40,047 bases of DNA from Sphingobium indicum BiD32. Its GTDB lineage: Bacteria > Pseudomonadota > Alphaproteobacteria > Sphingomonadales > Sphingomonadaceae. A program made the translations under genes and the position numbers. The stretch covers positions 1 to 40,047 of the forward strand of contig NZ_CAVK010000140.1 in the NCBI RefSeq assembly GCF_000382885.1. The letters run 5' to 3'. Below, piece by piece: positions 23,279-31,251 of this stretch. Positions within the stretch are counted from its first letter, which is position 1; each line of letters starts with the position of its first letter. The notes below the pieces were generated by a model. The model was given only the letters and a program-made list of their open reading frames with translations, was not told where the DNA came from and ran no database searches.

Positions 23279-23389
23279 ATGTTGAATTCAATGCCGCACA
23301 GATATGCGTCTCGTTTTTTGATCACAGCGAGTGTTTCGGCCGCGCTTTGGATCGGGATTGGCACGATAATATTGACCGGCTTGCAGTAA
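23279..23389 (+). CDS. Putative 36-aa single-pass membrane peptide
   Basis: An ATG at 23279 has GGAGAGG starting ten bases upstream, one of the better ribosome sites in the window. The frame codes for 36 residues ending in TAA: a basic N-terminus (PHRYASR), then a hydrophobic segment (FLITASVSAALWIGIGTIIL), then TGLQ. This fits a small single-pass membrane protein. No family is recognised. It is an orphan in a region otherwise without genes, so chance cannot be excluded. Confidence 0.5.
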   Translation: MLNSMPHRYASRFLITASVSAALWIGIGTIILTGLQ

Positions 23390-23705
23390 AACTGCCGAAT
23401 ATCAAATATTTGGGTTTCTGCTCACGGATAAGTCGGTGACGCTTGCACTATTGCGCGATTCACCGGAGGGTTGGTCTATGACTATACCGATCCGGTGCTT
23501 GCGCATTACTGCAAGTGCGAACAGGCACCTTTCATGATTTTAACGCCAACCATATGGGGTGTCGTTGAAATAATATTGCAAGTCTGTCGACCAATTTGGT
23601 GTAAAAATACCTTCCGAGCGGCGGCGGCTATGTAAAGAAGCTGCCATAAGCCTTCGCGCCGGACTGGCTTTTGCGCCCCGCAAGCGCTTCATGGTGCCCG
23701 CTCCA
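23390..23705. other. Intergenic stretch without a recognised gene
   Basis: No frame is supported. A 19-codon frame at 23478-23537 has a GGAGGG upstream, but the peptide has no recognisable feature. The lower GC of 23,500-23,620 contrasts with the coding neighbours and may mark decayed sequence. Confidence 0.45.
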
Positions 23706-24470
23706 TCATCCCGCCAGGCCAATCATCGAAACCTGCCGCCCATAATCCGCCTCGCCCCGATGGCAGGACCGGCGATAGCTGAAAAAGCGATCCGGCTGGC
23801 TATAGGTGTCCTCCTCCAGCAGGTCGATCCGCCCAACCCCCGCCGCCGCCAGCCGCGACGCGACATAGGCCGCGATGTCGAACTGCACATGGCCCAGCCG
23901 TCCCGCGGCGAAGAAGCGCGCATTGTCCGGGTCATCCCGCTCGAACCGTTCGGCAAAATCCAGCGTCACCTCATAGGAGGCTCGCCCGATACAGGGACCG
24001 ATCGCACAGGCTAACCGGTCGCGCCGTGCACCCAGAGCCTCCATCGCCATAATGGTCCGGTCTGTCACCCCGCCAATCGCGCCCTTCCATCCCGCATGCG
24101 CCGCGCCAACCACCCCCGCCGCATCGTCTGCAAACAGCACCGGCACGCAGTCGGCGGTCAATATGCCCAGCAGCAGCCCCGGCCGATCCGTCACCATCGC
24201 ATCCGCCGCAGGGCGCTCCGCATCCGCTATCGCGCCGCTGACCGTGACGACATCGGGCGAATGGACCTGATGCACCGTCACCAGTTGCGCGCCGGGCATC
24301 ACCGCGTCGCGCGCCAGTTCCCGGTTGCGCAACACCGCCGCGCGATCATCCTGCGATCCCAGACCGACATTCAGCCCGGCATGAATGCCCATCGACACGC
24401 CGCCGCGCCGCCCGGCAAAACCATGGGGCACATCGTGCAGGCCGGGCGCTGTCAGCAGGTCGATCATCAT
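23706..24470 (-). CDS. pgeF: Peptidoglycan editing factor PgeF (YfiH/DUF152 family, purine nucleoside phosphorylase-like)
   Basis: The 254-aa protein carries the complete metal/active-site set of the family: VHQVHSPDVV, LTADCVPVLFAD (Cys) and AAHAGWKGAIGG (His). Family members are small cytoplasmic proteins with copper- or zinc-bound His/Cys sites, reported to remove mis-incorporated serine-containing muropeptide precursors and to act on purine nucleosides. Two consecutive ATGs begin the frame; AAGGAG is two bases before the first and five before the second (24467), so the second may be used. It stands alone on the minus strand, divergent from the amino-acid permease. Confidence 0.93.
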   Translation of the reverse strand: MMIDLLTAPGLHDVPHGFAGRRGGVSMGIHAGLNVGLGSQDDRAAVLRNRELARDAVMPGAQLVTVHQVHSPDVVTVSGAIADAERPAADAMVTDRPGLLLGILTADCVPVLFADDAAGVVGAAHAGWKGAIGGVTDRTIMAMEALGARRDRLACAIGPCIGRASYEVTLDFAERFERDDPDNARFFAAGRLGHVQFDIAAYVASRLAAAGVGRIDLLEEDTYSQPDRFFSYRRSCHRGEADYGRQVSMIGLAG

Positions 24471-24622
24471 GGCTCCTTATCGTCTGACCCAGGATGGTCA
24501 TGTCGCGGTGACGCAACATACTTGCGCGCGCGCGATTAGGCGATAGTCTCCGCTCCCATAGCAAAAGGGGGCGGGTGATCCGGCCGCCGGGGCAAGGCAT
24601 CGCAAGATAAAGGGTTCCATTC

Positions 24623-26203
24623 ATGATATTCGGGCGCGTAAAATCTCTCGACGCCATATTGGCGACGGCGGAGAAGAAATCGCTGCATCGCTCGCTGGGC
24701 GCATTCCAGCTCACCATGCTCGGCATCGGGGCCGTCATTGGTACGGGTATTTTCGTGCTGACCGCCGAAGCCGCGCAAAAGGCGGGGCCGGGCATGATGC
24801 TCGCCTTCGTCATCGCCGGGTTCGTCTGCGCGGTCGCCGCGCTCTGTTACGCTGAAATGGCGGCGATGGTGCCGGTATCCGGCTCCGCCTATACCTATAG
24901 CTATGCGGTGATGGGCGAATTGATCGCCTGGATGGTCGGCTGGGCGCTGATCCTGGAATATGCCGTTGCGGCGGGCGCGGTATCGGTCGGCTGGTCCGGC
25001 TATGTCGTCGGTCTTATCGAACATACATTCCATCTCGACATTCCCGATCTGCTGACGCGGGGACCGTTTGATGGCGGCATGGTCAACCTGCCCGCGATGC
25101 TGATCGCCGGTCTGGTCACCTGGCTGCTGGTGATCGGCACCAAGGAAAGCGCGTCGGTCAATGCCGTGCTGGTGCTGATCAAGGTTGCGGCACTGACCCT
25201 GTTCATCGTGCTGGCGCTGCCGGTCATGAATATGGAGAAGTTCACCCCCTTCGCCCCGCTTGGTTTTTCCGGCATTTCGGCCGCCGCCGCCTCGATCTTT
25301 TTCGCCTATGTCGGCTTTGATGCCGTCTCCACCGCGGCCGAGGAAACCAAAAACCCCCAGCGTAACATGCCGATCGGCCTGATCGGTTCGCTTGGCATCT
25401 GCACCATCTTCTACATGCTCGTGGCTGCTGGCGTCATCGGCACTGTCGGCGCGCAGCCGGTCACGGCAGGCGGCATCCCGATTGGCGAAGGCGGCATCGC
25501 CCTTGCCCCCGGTTCGACCGCCCTGTCGCAACAATGCGCCGCGCTGGCTGCCGCTGGCACCGAGGCTGTCACCTGCTCGAAGGAGGCGCTGGCCTGGACC
25601 CTGCGTGAAATCGGCTGGCCCCAGATCGGCAATCTGCTCGGCCTGGCCGCTGGTCTTGCCTTGCCTTCGGTCATTTTGATGATGATGTTCGGCCAGACCC
25701 GCATCTTCTTCGTCATGAGCCGCGATGGCCTGCTCCCCGCCATGTTCTCCAAAGTCCATCCGACCTACAAGACGCCCTATGTCATCACCATCCTGACCGG
25801 CATCTTCGTCGCGCTGTTCGCCGCCTTCTTCCCGGTCGGCATCCTTGCGGACATCTCCAACTCCGGCACCTTGTTCGCCTTTGCTGCCGTGTCGATCGCG
25901 GTGCTGGTGCTGCGTCGCACCGATCCGTCGCGCAAGCGGCCCTTCCGCACCCCCGCGATCATGGTCACCGCGCCGATCGCGATCCTGGGCTGCATGTATC
26001 TGTTCTGGAGCCTGGGCGTCGAAACCAAGCTGATGTTCGTGGGCTGGGCAGCGGTCGGCCTGATCGTCTATTTCGCCTATAGCCGCAGCCGCAGCCATGT
26101 CGGGCGCGGTGTGAGCGACGTGCCGGAACTGGATGCGGGCATCCCGCCCCAGCCGGTGCCGCCGCTGCCCGGCGTGCATACGCCGGGCGGGCAGGACGCC
26201 TGA
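24623..26203 (+). CDS. APC-superfamily amino-acid permease (cationic amino-acid transporter-like)
   Basis: The 526-aa protein has about 12-14 membrane helices. The first helix reads LTMLGIGAVIGTGIFVLTAEAA, the GxG substrate-binding break of APC transporters, and helix 6 contains FFAYVGFDAVSTAAEETKNPQRNMP. It matches the YfnA/CAT-like branch of amino-acid:proton symporters. A 30-40 residue polar insert with two cysteines (QQCAALAAAGTEAVTCSK) lies in an external loop, as in other proteobacterial members. It is a single-gene unit ending in a strong terminator. The substrate cannot be assigned. Confidence 0.9.
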   Translation: MIFGRVKSLDAILATAEKKSLHRSLGAFQLTMLGIGAVIGTGIFVLTAEAAQKAGPGMMLAFVIAGFVCAVAALCYAEMAAMVPVSGSAYTYSYAVMGELIAWMVGWALILEYAVAAGAVSVGWSGYVVGLIEHTFHLDIPDLLTRGPFDGGMVNLPAMLIAGLVTWLLVIGTKESASVNAVLVLIKVAALTLFIVLALPVMNMEKFTPFAPLGFSGISAAAASIFFAYVGFDAVSTAAEETKNPQRNMPIGLIGSLGICTIFYMLVAAGVIGTVGAQPVTAGGIPIGEGGIALAPGSTALSQQCAALAAAGTEAVTCSKEALAWTLREIGWPQIGNLLGLAAGLALPSVILMMMFGQTRIFFVMSRDGLLPAMFSKVHPTYKTPYVITILTGIFVALFAAFFPVGILADISNSGTLFAFAAVSIAVLVLRRTDPSRKRPFRTPAIMVTAPIAILGCMYLFWSLGVETKLMFVGWAAVGLIVYFAYSRSRSHVGRGVSDVPELDAGIPPQPVPPLPGVHTPGGQDA

Positions 26204-26215
26204 TCGACACAAATA

Positions 26216-26244
26216 ACGGGGCGGGTAAAACCGCCCCGTTTTTT
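26216..26244 (+). terminator. Rho-independent terminator of the permease gene
   Basis: ACGGGGCGG (26216-26224) pairs perfectly with CCGCCCCGT (26231-26239) around GTAAAA and is followed by six T. It lies 13 nt past the stop codon and faces the convergent MFS gene. Confidence 0.92.
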
Positions 26245-26259
26245 ATGGCTTCGGCTTCA

Positions 26260-27534
26260 TCAGTGCATGGCCTCGAACTCGACGTCGCGCAGCCCGCGAT
26301 TATTGGGCCGGGTGAACAGCTTGCCGCGCTCCGCCCAGATCACGATCAGGAAGCTCAACGATCCAAAGACCAGCAGCCCCATGGTCAGCGGCAGGGTGGT
26401 ACCGTTGAAGGCGGCACCGACGATGCTGCCAAGCGTCGCCGACAGGCCGGTGGTCAGGAATGCCTGAAAGGAGGATGCGACGCCTGCGCCTTTCGAGAAT
26501 GGCTCCATCGAGATCGCGCTGAAATTGGACGCGGTGAAGGCGACGGTCAGCATCGTCATCGCCTGCAACAGCATGAAGGTCATGATCGTCTCCCGCCCGG
26601 ACAGGATGACGGCCAGATGGATGATGGCGATCAGGATGAAGGCGATCAGCGCGCCTTGACTCAGCCGCCGGGCGCCAAAGCGCGACACCAGCCGACTGTT
26701 GACCAGACTGCCGATCCCCATGCACCCGGCCATCGCGGCAAAGGCGATCGGAAAGAACTGCTCGGCCTTGAAAATGTCGAAGAAGATCTGCTGGACCGAC
26801 AGGATGAAGCCGATCAGCCCGCCCATCACCACGCCGCTGGCCAGCATATAACCGATCGAACTGCGCGTCCGCATGATCGTGCCAACCGTGTGCAACAGGG
26901 TGCTGACCGTGATCCGCATCCGGTTTTCGGGCCGCAATGTTTCGGGCATCCGCATGATCATCCATAGCAGGATCAGGCTCGCCAATATCGCCAGCGCCCA
27001 GAAGATCCAGCGCCATGGTGCGATCCACAGAATAGCCTGCCCGAAACTGGGGGCCATCACCGGGATCAGCATGAACACTGCAAAGATCAGCGACATCACC
27101 CGCGCCATCGCATCGCCGCGAAACCGGTCGCGCACGATGCCGACGGTGATGACGCGGCTCGCCCCGGCAAAAAAGCCGGCGCAGGTGCGGCCGATCAGCA
27201 TCATCGGGAAGCTCTGCGCCGCGGCGCAGGCCATGGACGACAGGATGAACAGGACCATCGCCCAGCCCAGAACCTGCTTGCGACCATAACGGTCGGACAG
27301 GACGCCAAACAGCAAGGAGCCGACGCCCAGTCCGATAAAATAGACGCTGATGACCAGTTGCCGGTCATTGGGCTGCGCGATCGCCAGATCGCGGCCGATG
27401 GCGGGCAAAGCGGGCAGCATCGGGTCGATCGACAGCGCGTTCATCGCCATCAGGCAGGCGCACAGCAGCACGAATTCGCGGAACTGGATGTCCTTGCCCG
27501 CAGGCGCGCTAGCGGAAGGGAGAGTTTGGGCCAT
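26260..27534 (-). CDS. MFS drug-resistance transporter, Bcr/CflA type
   Basis: About 424 residues with 12 membrane helices. The N-terminal LSIDPMLPALPAIGRDL, the motif-A-like GVLSDRYGRKQVL after helix 2, and the motif-C region (GRTCAGFFAGASRVITVGIVRDRF) match the Bcr/CflA 12-TM proton-driven efflux group. I start at ATG 27534 (MAQTLPSASAPAG). The frame continues upstream to 27585, but those residues are polar and not family-like. The gene stands alone between the permease terminator and the divergent Sel1-like gene. Substrates are unknown. Confidence 0.9.
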   Translation of the reverse strand: MAQTLPSASAPAGKDIQFREFVLLCACLMAMNALSIDPMLPALPAIGRDLAIAQPNDRQLVISVYFIGLGVGSLLFGVLSDRYGRKQVLGWAMVLFILSSMACAAAQSFPMMLIGRTCAGFFAGASRVITVGIVRDRFRGDAMARVMSLIFAVFMLIPVMAPSFGQAILWIAPWRWIFWALAILASLILLWMIMRMPETLRPENRMRITVSTLLHTVGTIMRTRSSIGYMLASGVVMGGLIGFILSVQQIFFDIFKAEQFFPIAFAAMAGCMGIGSLVNSRLVSRFGARRLSQGALIAFILIAIIHLAVILSGRETIMTFMLLQAMTMLTVAFTASNFSAISMEPFSKGAGVASSFQAFLTTGLSATLGSIVGAAFNGTTLPLTMGLLVFGSLSFLIVIWAERGKLFTRPNNRGLRDVEFEAMH

Positions 27535-27667
27535 GCCAGCGGCTATGGGGATTATGACGCGCCGATGCCAGTCCTTATCTGCCACGCTTCATCGCGTCGC
27601 CCGACCCGCGTTAACCTTGCCTGCTCCCGGAACATCGCGAGTCCGGCCCGATATGTGCCCAAAGCCG

Positions 27668-27675
27668 TTAACCAT
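27668..27675 (+). promoter_or_regulatory. TTAACCAT motif (CtrA half-site-like) in a divergent promoter region
   Basis: The octamer lies between the MFS gene and the Sel1-like gene, with a second TTAACC at 27611-27616. TTAACCAT is the CtrA half-site form reported in alphaproteobacteria. Single half-sites arise easily by chance. Confidence 0.25.
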
Positions 27676-27766
27676 TTTTTAGCAGCTGCCGGTCCAACCT
27701 GCCCCCTGTGGAAAAAGAACAAGGGTTGTCGTCCATTGGGTTAGCGTTGGAAAAGGGAACAGGGTC

Positions 27767-28063
27767 ATGGGCAATAGTATCAAGAGTGCGCAATTTCTAA
27801 GTGATAGCCGGATGGCGCGGGCGGCTGGCGGATCGGCAGAGGCCTGTTTCGATCTGGGCGTCGCCTTCAGCTGCGGCACCGGCGATATGCCGATCGACCT
27901 GATCGAGGCGCATAAATGGTTCAATCTGGCGGCCCTTGGCGGCAGTGAAGAGGGCCAGGCGATGCGCGCTGAAATTGCCGAGGAAATGACCGCCCGCGAA
28001 ATCGCCGAGGCCCAGCGTCAGGCCCGTGCGTGGATCGCCAGCACCCAGGTTCGCGCGGCCTAA
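27767..28063 (+). CDS. Sel1-repeat-like small protein
   Basis: The 98-aa protein contains AEACFDLGVAFSCGTGDMPID followed by LIEAHKWFNLAALGG, which fits one to one-and-a-half Sel1-like (TPR-related) helical repeats, usually protein-interaction scaffolds. A basic, helical C-terminus follows (REIAEAQRQARAW). AGGG is just before the ATG. The gene is convergent with the FemAB-like gene, and their stop codons overlap (CTAA at 28060-28063). No partner is indicated by context. Confidence 0.85.
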   Translation: MGNSIKSAQFLSDSRMARAAGGSAEACFDLGVAFSCGTGDMPIDLIEAHKWFNLAALGGSEEGQAMRAEIAEEMTAREIAEAQRQARAWIASTQVRAA

Positions 28064-29193
28064 TCCCCTTTCCTGAACGGCGTCCGCCCGGCCAGCCATT
28101 GCCGGTCCTGTTGCACGCCCGCCCGCTCTGCGGTCAGGAAATCGGCTACCGCGCGGCGAAAGCCGGGATCGGGAATAAAATGGGCGGAAAATGTCGGTTC
28201 GGGGGCATAGCCGCGCGCCAGCTTGTGCCCGCCCTGCGCCCCCGCCTCCACGCGGCCAAGGCCACGCGCGATCGCGACGTCGATCGCCTGATAATAGCAT
28301 AGCTCGAAATGGAGGTTCGGCACCTCCGCGTTACAGCCCCAATAGCGGCCATAGAGCGTATCCGCACCGATCAGGTTGAGCGCGCCCGCAATCGCCTGCC
28401 CCTCGCGCAGCGCCAGCATCAACAGCACACGGTCGGCCATCGTCTCGCCCAGCAGCGAGAAGAAGGACCGCGTCAGATAGGGCGTCCCCCATTTGCGCGC
28501 GCCGGTATCCTGATAAAAATCCCAGAATATGTCCCAATGGGCTTCGGTCAGGTCTTGGCCGGTCAGATGGACGATCTCCAGCCCCTCCACTGCCCGCGCA
28601 CGTTCCTTGCGGATGGTCTTGCGCTTGGCGCTCGACAGGTCGGCCAGAAAATCATCGAAACAGCCATAGCAGCGATTGGACCAGTGAAACTGGCTGTCCT
28701 CACGGATCAGCCAGCCCGCCGCCTCGAAATGTGCGATCTGTTCCGGTGCCACAAAGGTCGCATGGGCCGACGACAGCCGGTTGCGTTCCACCAGCGTCTC
28801 GATCCCCGCGATCAGTGCCGGGGCCAGCCCCTTGTCGCGCAGCAGCAGCCGGGGACCGGGCACGGGGGAGAAAGGTGCGGCGATCTGGATCTTGGGATAA
28901 TAGCGCCCGCCCGCCCGTTCCCAGGCATCGGCCCAGCCATGGTCGAACACATATTCGCCCTGGCTGTGGCTCTTGGCATAGAGCGGCGCGGCGGCGGCAA
29001 TCTGTCCATCCGCCCCGTCGATCAGCAGCGGCAGGGGCTGCCAGCCGGTCCCTTCGCCCACGCTGCCCGACCGTTCCAGCGCGCTCAGAAAATCCCAGCT
29101 GACAAACGGATTACCGGACCCTGCGCAGGCATCCCACTGGTCGCGCGGCAGGTCGGCTACCCCCGCCGCGATGCGCACGACGACATCGCTCAT
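28060..29193 (-). CDS. FemAB-like/GNAT-fold acyltransferase (DUF482 type)
   Basis: The 377-aa protein shows the features of the FemAB_like (DUF482, 'peptidoglycan biosynthesis'-labelled) family: NPFVSWDFLSALERSGSVG near the N-terminus, FHWSNRCYGCFDDFLADLSSAKRKTIRKERARA in the middle, and ALNLIGADTLYGRYWGC followed by HFELCYYQAIDVAIARGL in the C-terminal half. Such proteins have tandem GNAT folds and probably transfer aminoacyl or acyl groups; the substrate is unknown. Cytoplasmic. It precedes no partner on its strand but lies 87 bp upstream of the position where the RidA-like gene ends, so it could be the last gene of the DUF3572-HAD-RidA transcript. Confidence 0.87.
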   Translation of the reverse strand: MSDVVVRIAAGVADLPRDQWDACAGSGNPFVSWDFLSALERSGSVGEGTGWQPLPLLIDGADGQIAAAAPLYAKSHSQGEYVFDHGWADAWERAGGRYYPKIQIAAPFSPVPGPRLLLRDKGLAPALIAGIETLVERNRLSSAHATFVAPEQIAHFEAAGWLIREDSQFHWSNRCYGCFDDFLADLSSAKRKTIRKERARAVEGLEIVHLTGQDLTEAHWDIFWDFYQDTGARKWGTPYLTRSFFSLLGETMADRVLLMLALREGQAIAGALNLIGADTLYGRYWGCNAEVPNLHFELCYYQAIDVAIARGLGRVEAGAQGGHKLARGYAPEPTFSAHFIPDPGFRRAVADFLTAERAGVQQDRQWLAGRTPFRKGD

Positions 29194-29279
29194 CGGCGCG
29201 CTTTCACGGAATCGGGTCTGGCGGCATGGGTCACAGACCGGAAAATTGGGTCGCGCCCGCTGTTGCGCAAGGGCAAGCG

Positions 29280-29744
29280 TCAGTTAGCGGCGCGAACCAG
29301 CACGATCGCGTCGATTTCCACCACCGCGCCCAGCGGCAATACCGGCACGCCCACGGCGCTGCGGGCATGCTTGCCGGCATCGCCAAATATCTCGACCATC
29401 AGTTCGGACGCGCCATTGGCGACCTTGGGCTGGTCGGTAAAGGATGGTGCGCTGGCGATGAATGCGCCCAGCTTCACCACCCGCTCGACCCGGTCGAGGC
29501 TGCCGAGCGCCGCCTTCATCTGCGCGATCAGATTGAGGCCGCAGATGCGCGCCGCCGCGACGCCATAATCCAGCTCGCGATCTTCGCCCAGTCGTCCGGT
29601 CATCAGCCCGTCGGGGGCCAGCGAAATCTGCCCGGAAATATGCAGCAGGCCATTGGCCTCCACGCTCGACACATAGGCCGCGACCGGGGCTGCGGCCTGG
29701 GGAAGGGTGATGCCAAGTTCGGCAAGGCGGGCGTCGATGCTCAT
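29280..29744 (-). CDS. RidA-family protein (YjgF/chorismate-mutase-like subgroup)
   Basis: The 154-aa protein starts MSIDARLAELGITLP at an ATG overlapping the stop of the upstream HAD gene (ATGA at 29741-29744). A longer frame adds unrelated residues. It contains NGLLHISGQISLAPDG, NLIAQMKAALGSLDRVERVVKLGAFIAS and ARSAVGVPVLPLGAVVEIDAIV, matching the ~150-aa PF14588 subgroup rather than the ~128-aa RidA enamine deaminase itself. The Arg in ARSAVGV and the Glu in VEIDAI are the usual active-site positions. A role in hydrolysing reactive enamine/imine intermediates is likely but not proven for this subgroup. Confidence 0.9.
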   Translation of the reverse strand: MSIDARLAELGITLPQAAAPVAAYVSSVEANGLLHISGQISLAPDGLMTGRLGEDRELDYGVAAARICGLNLIAQMKAALGSLDRVERVVKLGAFIASAPSFTDQPKVANGASELMVEIFGDAGKHARSAVGVPVLPLGAVVEIDAIVLVRAAN

Positions 29745-30397
29745 GATAAGGCTCCGTCTGTAGTCAGTGTTTCGGTCGGTGCCGGCCCCGCGGCCAGCTT
29801 TTCCATGATCCAGCGTTCTGCCGCCGCCCAATCGTCTATCCGCGCATGAGCGCCGGGGGCGGGGGCCACCGTTGGGGCAATTTCCGGCTCACCCACCATA
29901 TGCAGCCGCCACACGCCGGGCGCATGGCGTGCGACCGATTCATGATGTTCGGCCAGATCGTCGATGAACAACGCCACACTAGGCGCACGCTCCGCCACGA
30001 TGCGGGCCAGCGGGCGGCCCTTTGGCCCCGCATTCCAGTGTACCGGCAGGCCCATCCCATGGCTGGCCAGCTGCTCGACCCGCAATTGATGATGACGCTC
30101 GCCAATATTGGTCAGCACGACGATGTCGGCGACCTGCGCCAGCCGCCCCAGCGCCTCGACCGCGCCTGAAATCGGCGCTTGCCGGTGCATTTCGGTATCG
30201 AAAAATTCGACCAGCAACGCCCATACCCGCTCACGCTCGATCACAAGGCCGCTATCCTTGTGCCGCAACGCTTCGGCAAAACCGCGATCATGCATGTTGA
30301 AATGCACATCATGCGTCTCGTCCAGCCAGGCGCGAAACGGCACGACCATGTGCAACAGCACCTCGTCGCAATCGGTGATGATCAATGGGCGGGTCAT
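29741..30397 (-). CDS. HAD-superfamily hydrolase
   Basis: The 218-aa protein has motif I DCDEV (Asp9 and Asp11), motif II VLTN, motif III Lys in GPKGRP, and motif IV FIDDLAEH. These are the four HAD phosphatase signatures. A helical cap insertion lies between motifs I and II. It is probably a cytoplasmic small-molecule phosphatase. It overlaps both neighbours by 4 nt (DUF3572 upstream, RidA-like downstream), so the three are translationally coupled. Confidence 0.88.
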   Translation of the reverse strand: MTRPLIITDCDEVLLHMVVPFRAWLDETHDVHFNMHDRGFAEALRHKDSGLVIERERVWALLVEFFDTEMHRQAPISGAVEALGRLAQVADIVVLTNIGERHHQLRVEQLASHGMGLPVHWNAGPKGRPLARIVAERAPSVALFIDDLAEHHESVARHAPGVWRLHMVGEPEIAPTVAPAPGAHARIDDWAAAERWIMEKLAAGPAPTETLTTDGALS

Positions 30398-30681
30398 CGG
30401 CTCAAACTCTCCTGCGCGGCGATCAATAGGTCGGGGCGCGTGTCGATCGCCTCGGCGCAGGCGACCAGGTCCGGCTCATGATCGGCCAGAAAAGCCAGCA
30501 CCGCGCTCAATATCGCCGGGTTGTCGATCCCGGCGCGCAGCGTATCGCTGTCCAGCCCGGTCAGCGCCAGCAGCCGGTCGGCCCGCTGCCCGTCTGCCAA
30601 TATCCAGCCCAGCGCCATCAGCGCCAGCGTCGCCGGGTCGGTGCCGCTATCTTGCTTGCCATTATAGGTGTCGGGTCGCAT
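30394..30681 (-). CDS. DUF3572 family protein
   Basis: The 95-aa protein starts MRPDTYNGKQDSG; the longer in-frame start at 30759 would overlap the leader of divK and adds unlike residues. The body DPATLALMALGWILADGQRADRLLALTGLDSDTLRAGI and LAFLADHEPDLVACAEA is the all-helical DUF3572 pattern, a small alphaproteobacterial family without known function that often lies next to divK, as here. First gene of the overlapping DUF3572-HAD-RidA operon. Confidence 0.85.
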   Translation of the reverse strand: MRPDTYNGKQDSGTDPATLALMALGWILADGQRADRLLALTGLDSDTLRAGIDNPAILSAVLAFLADHEPDLVACAEAIDTRPDLLIAAQESLSR

Positions 30682-30752
30682 GATCGGCTTTCGGCGGGGG
30701 GCGGCCAGGGGATGGCGCGCTTCATGGGCTGCTTGGAAATTATGGGTGACTG

Positions 30753-31115
30753 GTGGCAAAGCGCGTGCTTGTTGTCGAGGACAACGAACTTAATCTGAAA
30801 CTTTTTTGCGATTTGCTGCGGGCCCACGGCCATGAAGTGTTGCCGATGCGCGACGGTCGCGACGTGCTGGTGCAGGCGCGCGACTTCCTGCCGGACCTTG
30901 TGATCACCGACATCCATTTGCCCCATGTCAGCGGGCTGGACCTCATCATTTCCTTGAAAGCCGATGACCGCCTGTCCGCCGTGCCGATCATGGCGGTGAC
31001 CGCCTATGCCGGGAAGGGCGACGAGGAGCGGATTCGCGCCGCCGGGGCGCAGGCCTATGTGTCCAAGCCCATTTCGGTTCTACGCTTTGTCGAACAGGTG
31101 AACAGCCTGCTGTAA
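30753..31115 (+). CDS. divK: Single-domain response regulator DivK
   Basis: The 120-aa protein is a lone receiver domain. Glu9-Asp10, phospho-acceptor Asp53 (ITDIHLP), Thr83 (AVTAY) and Lys105 (VSKPIS) are all in place, and Asp53 is at the same position as in Caulobacter DivK. DivK shuttles phosphate between PleC/DivJ-type kinases and controls the CckA-ChpT-CtrA pathway that governs polarity and the cell cycle. The start is GTG at 30753. It is divergent from DUF3572, the usual neighbour of divK. pleD, sometimes next to divK, is absent; a phosphatase gene follows instead. Confidence 0.9.
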   Translation: MAKRVLVVEDNELNLKLFCDLLRAHGHEVLPMRDGRDVLVQARDFLPDLVITDIHLPHVSGLDLIISLKADDRLSAVPIMAVTAYAGKGDEERIRAAGAQAYVSKPISVLRFVEQVNSLL

Positions 31116-31120
31116 CGCCC

Positions 31121-31138
31121 CTGTCATGCCGTTTTCAT
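31121..31138 (+). promoter_or_regulatory. Pho-box-like site upstream of the PhoX-type phosphatase
   Basis: CTGTCAT (31121-31127), four bases, then TTTTCAT (31132-31138): a perfect first PhoB half-site and a 5-of-7 second half-site with the canonical 11-bp period. A further TTGTCAT stands at 31165-31171. The site is 114 nt upstream of the phosphatase start, suggesting induction by phosphate starvation. Confidence 0.65.
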
Positions 31139-31251
31139 CACCCTGACCCGGTCCCGCCGTCCGCTTGTCATCCGGTGCTGGCACTGCGCCTCGGCCACAG
31201 GGGCGCGGCGCTCGGCCGACAGCCCCGGAAACGCAGTAAGGGTAATGAACC

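Noticed and set aside
22966..23439. 157-aa plus-strand frame
   Set aside because: No ribosome site, irregular composition, no recognisable domain, and it runs through the better-supported 36-aa frame in another register.
23478..23537. 19-codon frame with GGAGGG upstream
   Set aside because: The peptide is featureless and too short to separate from chance; noted only in the intergenic description.
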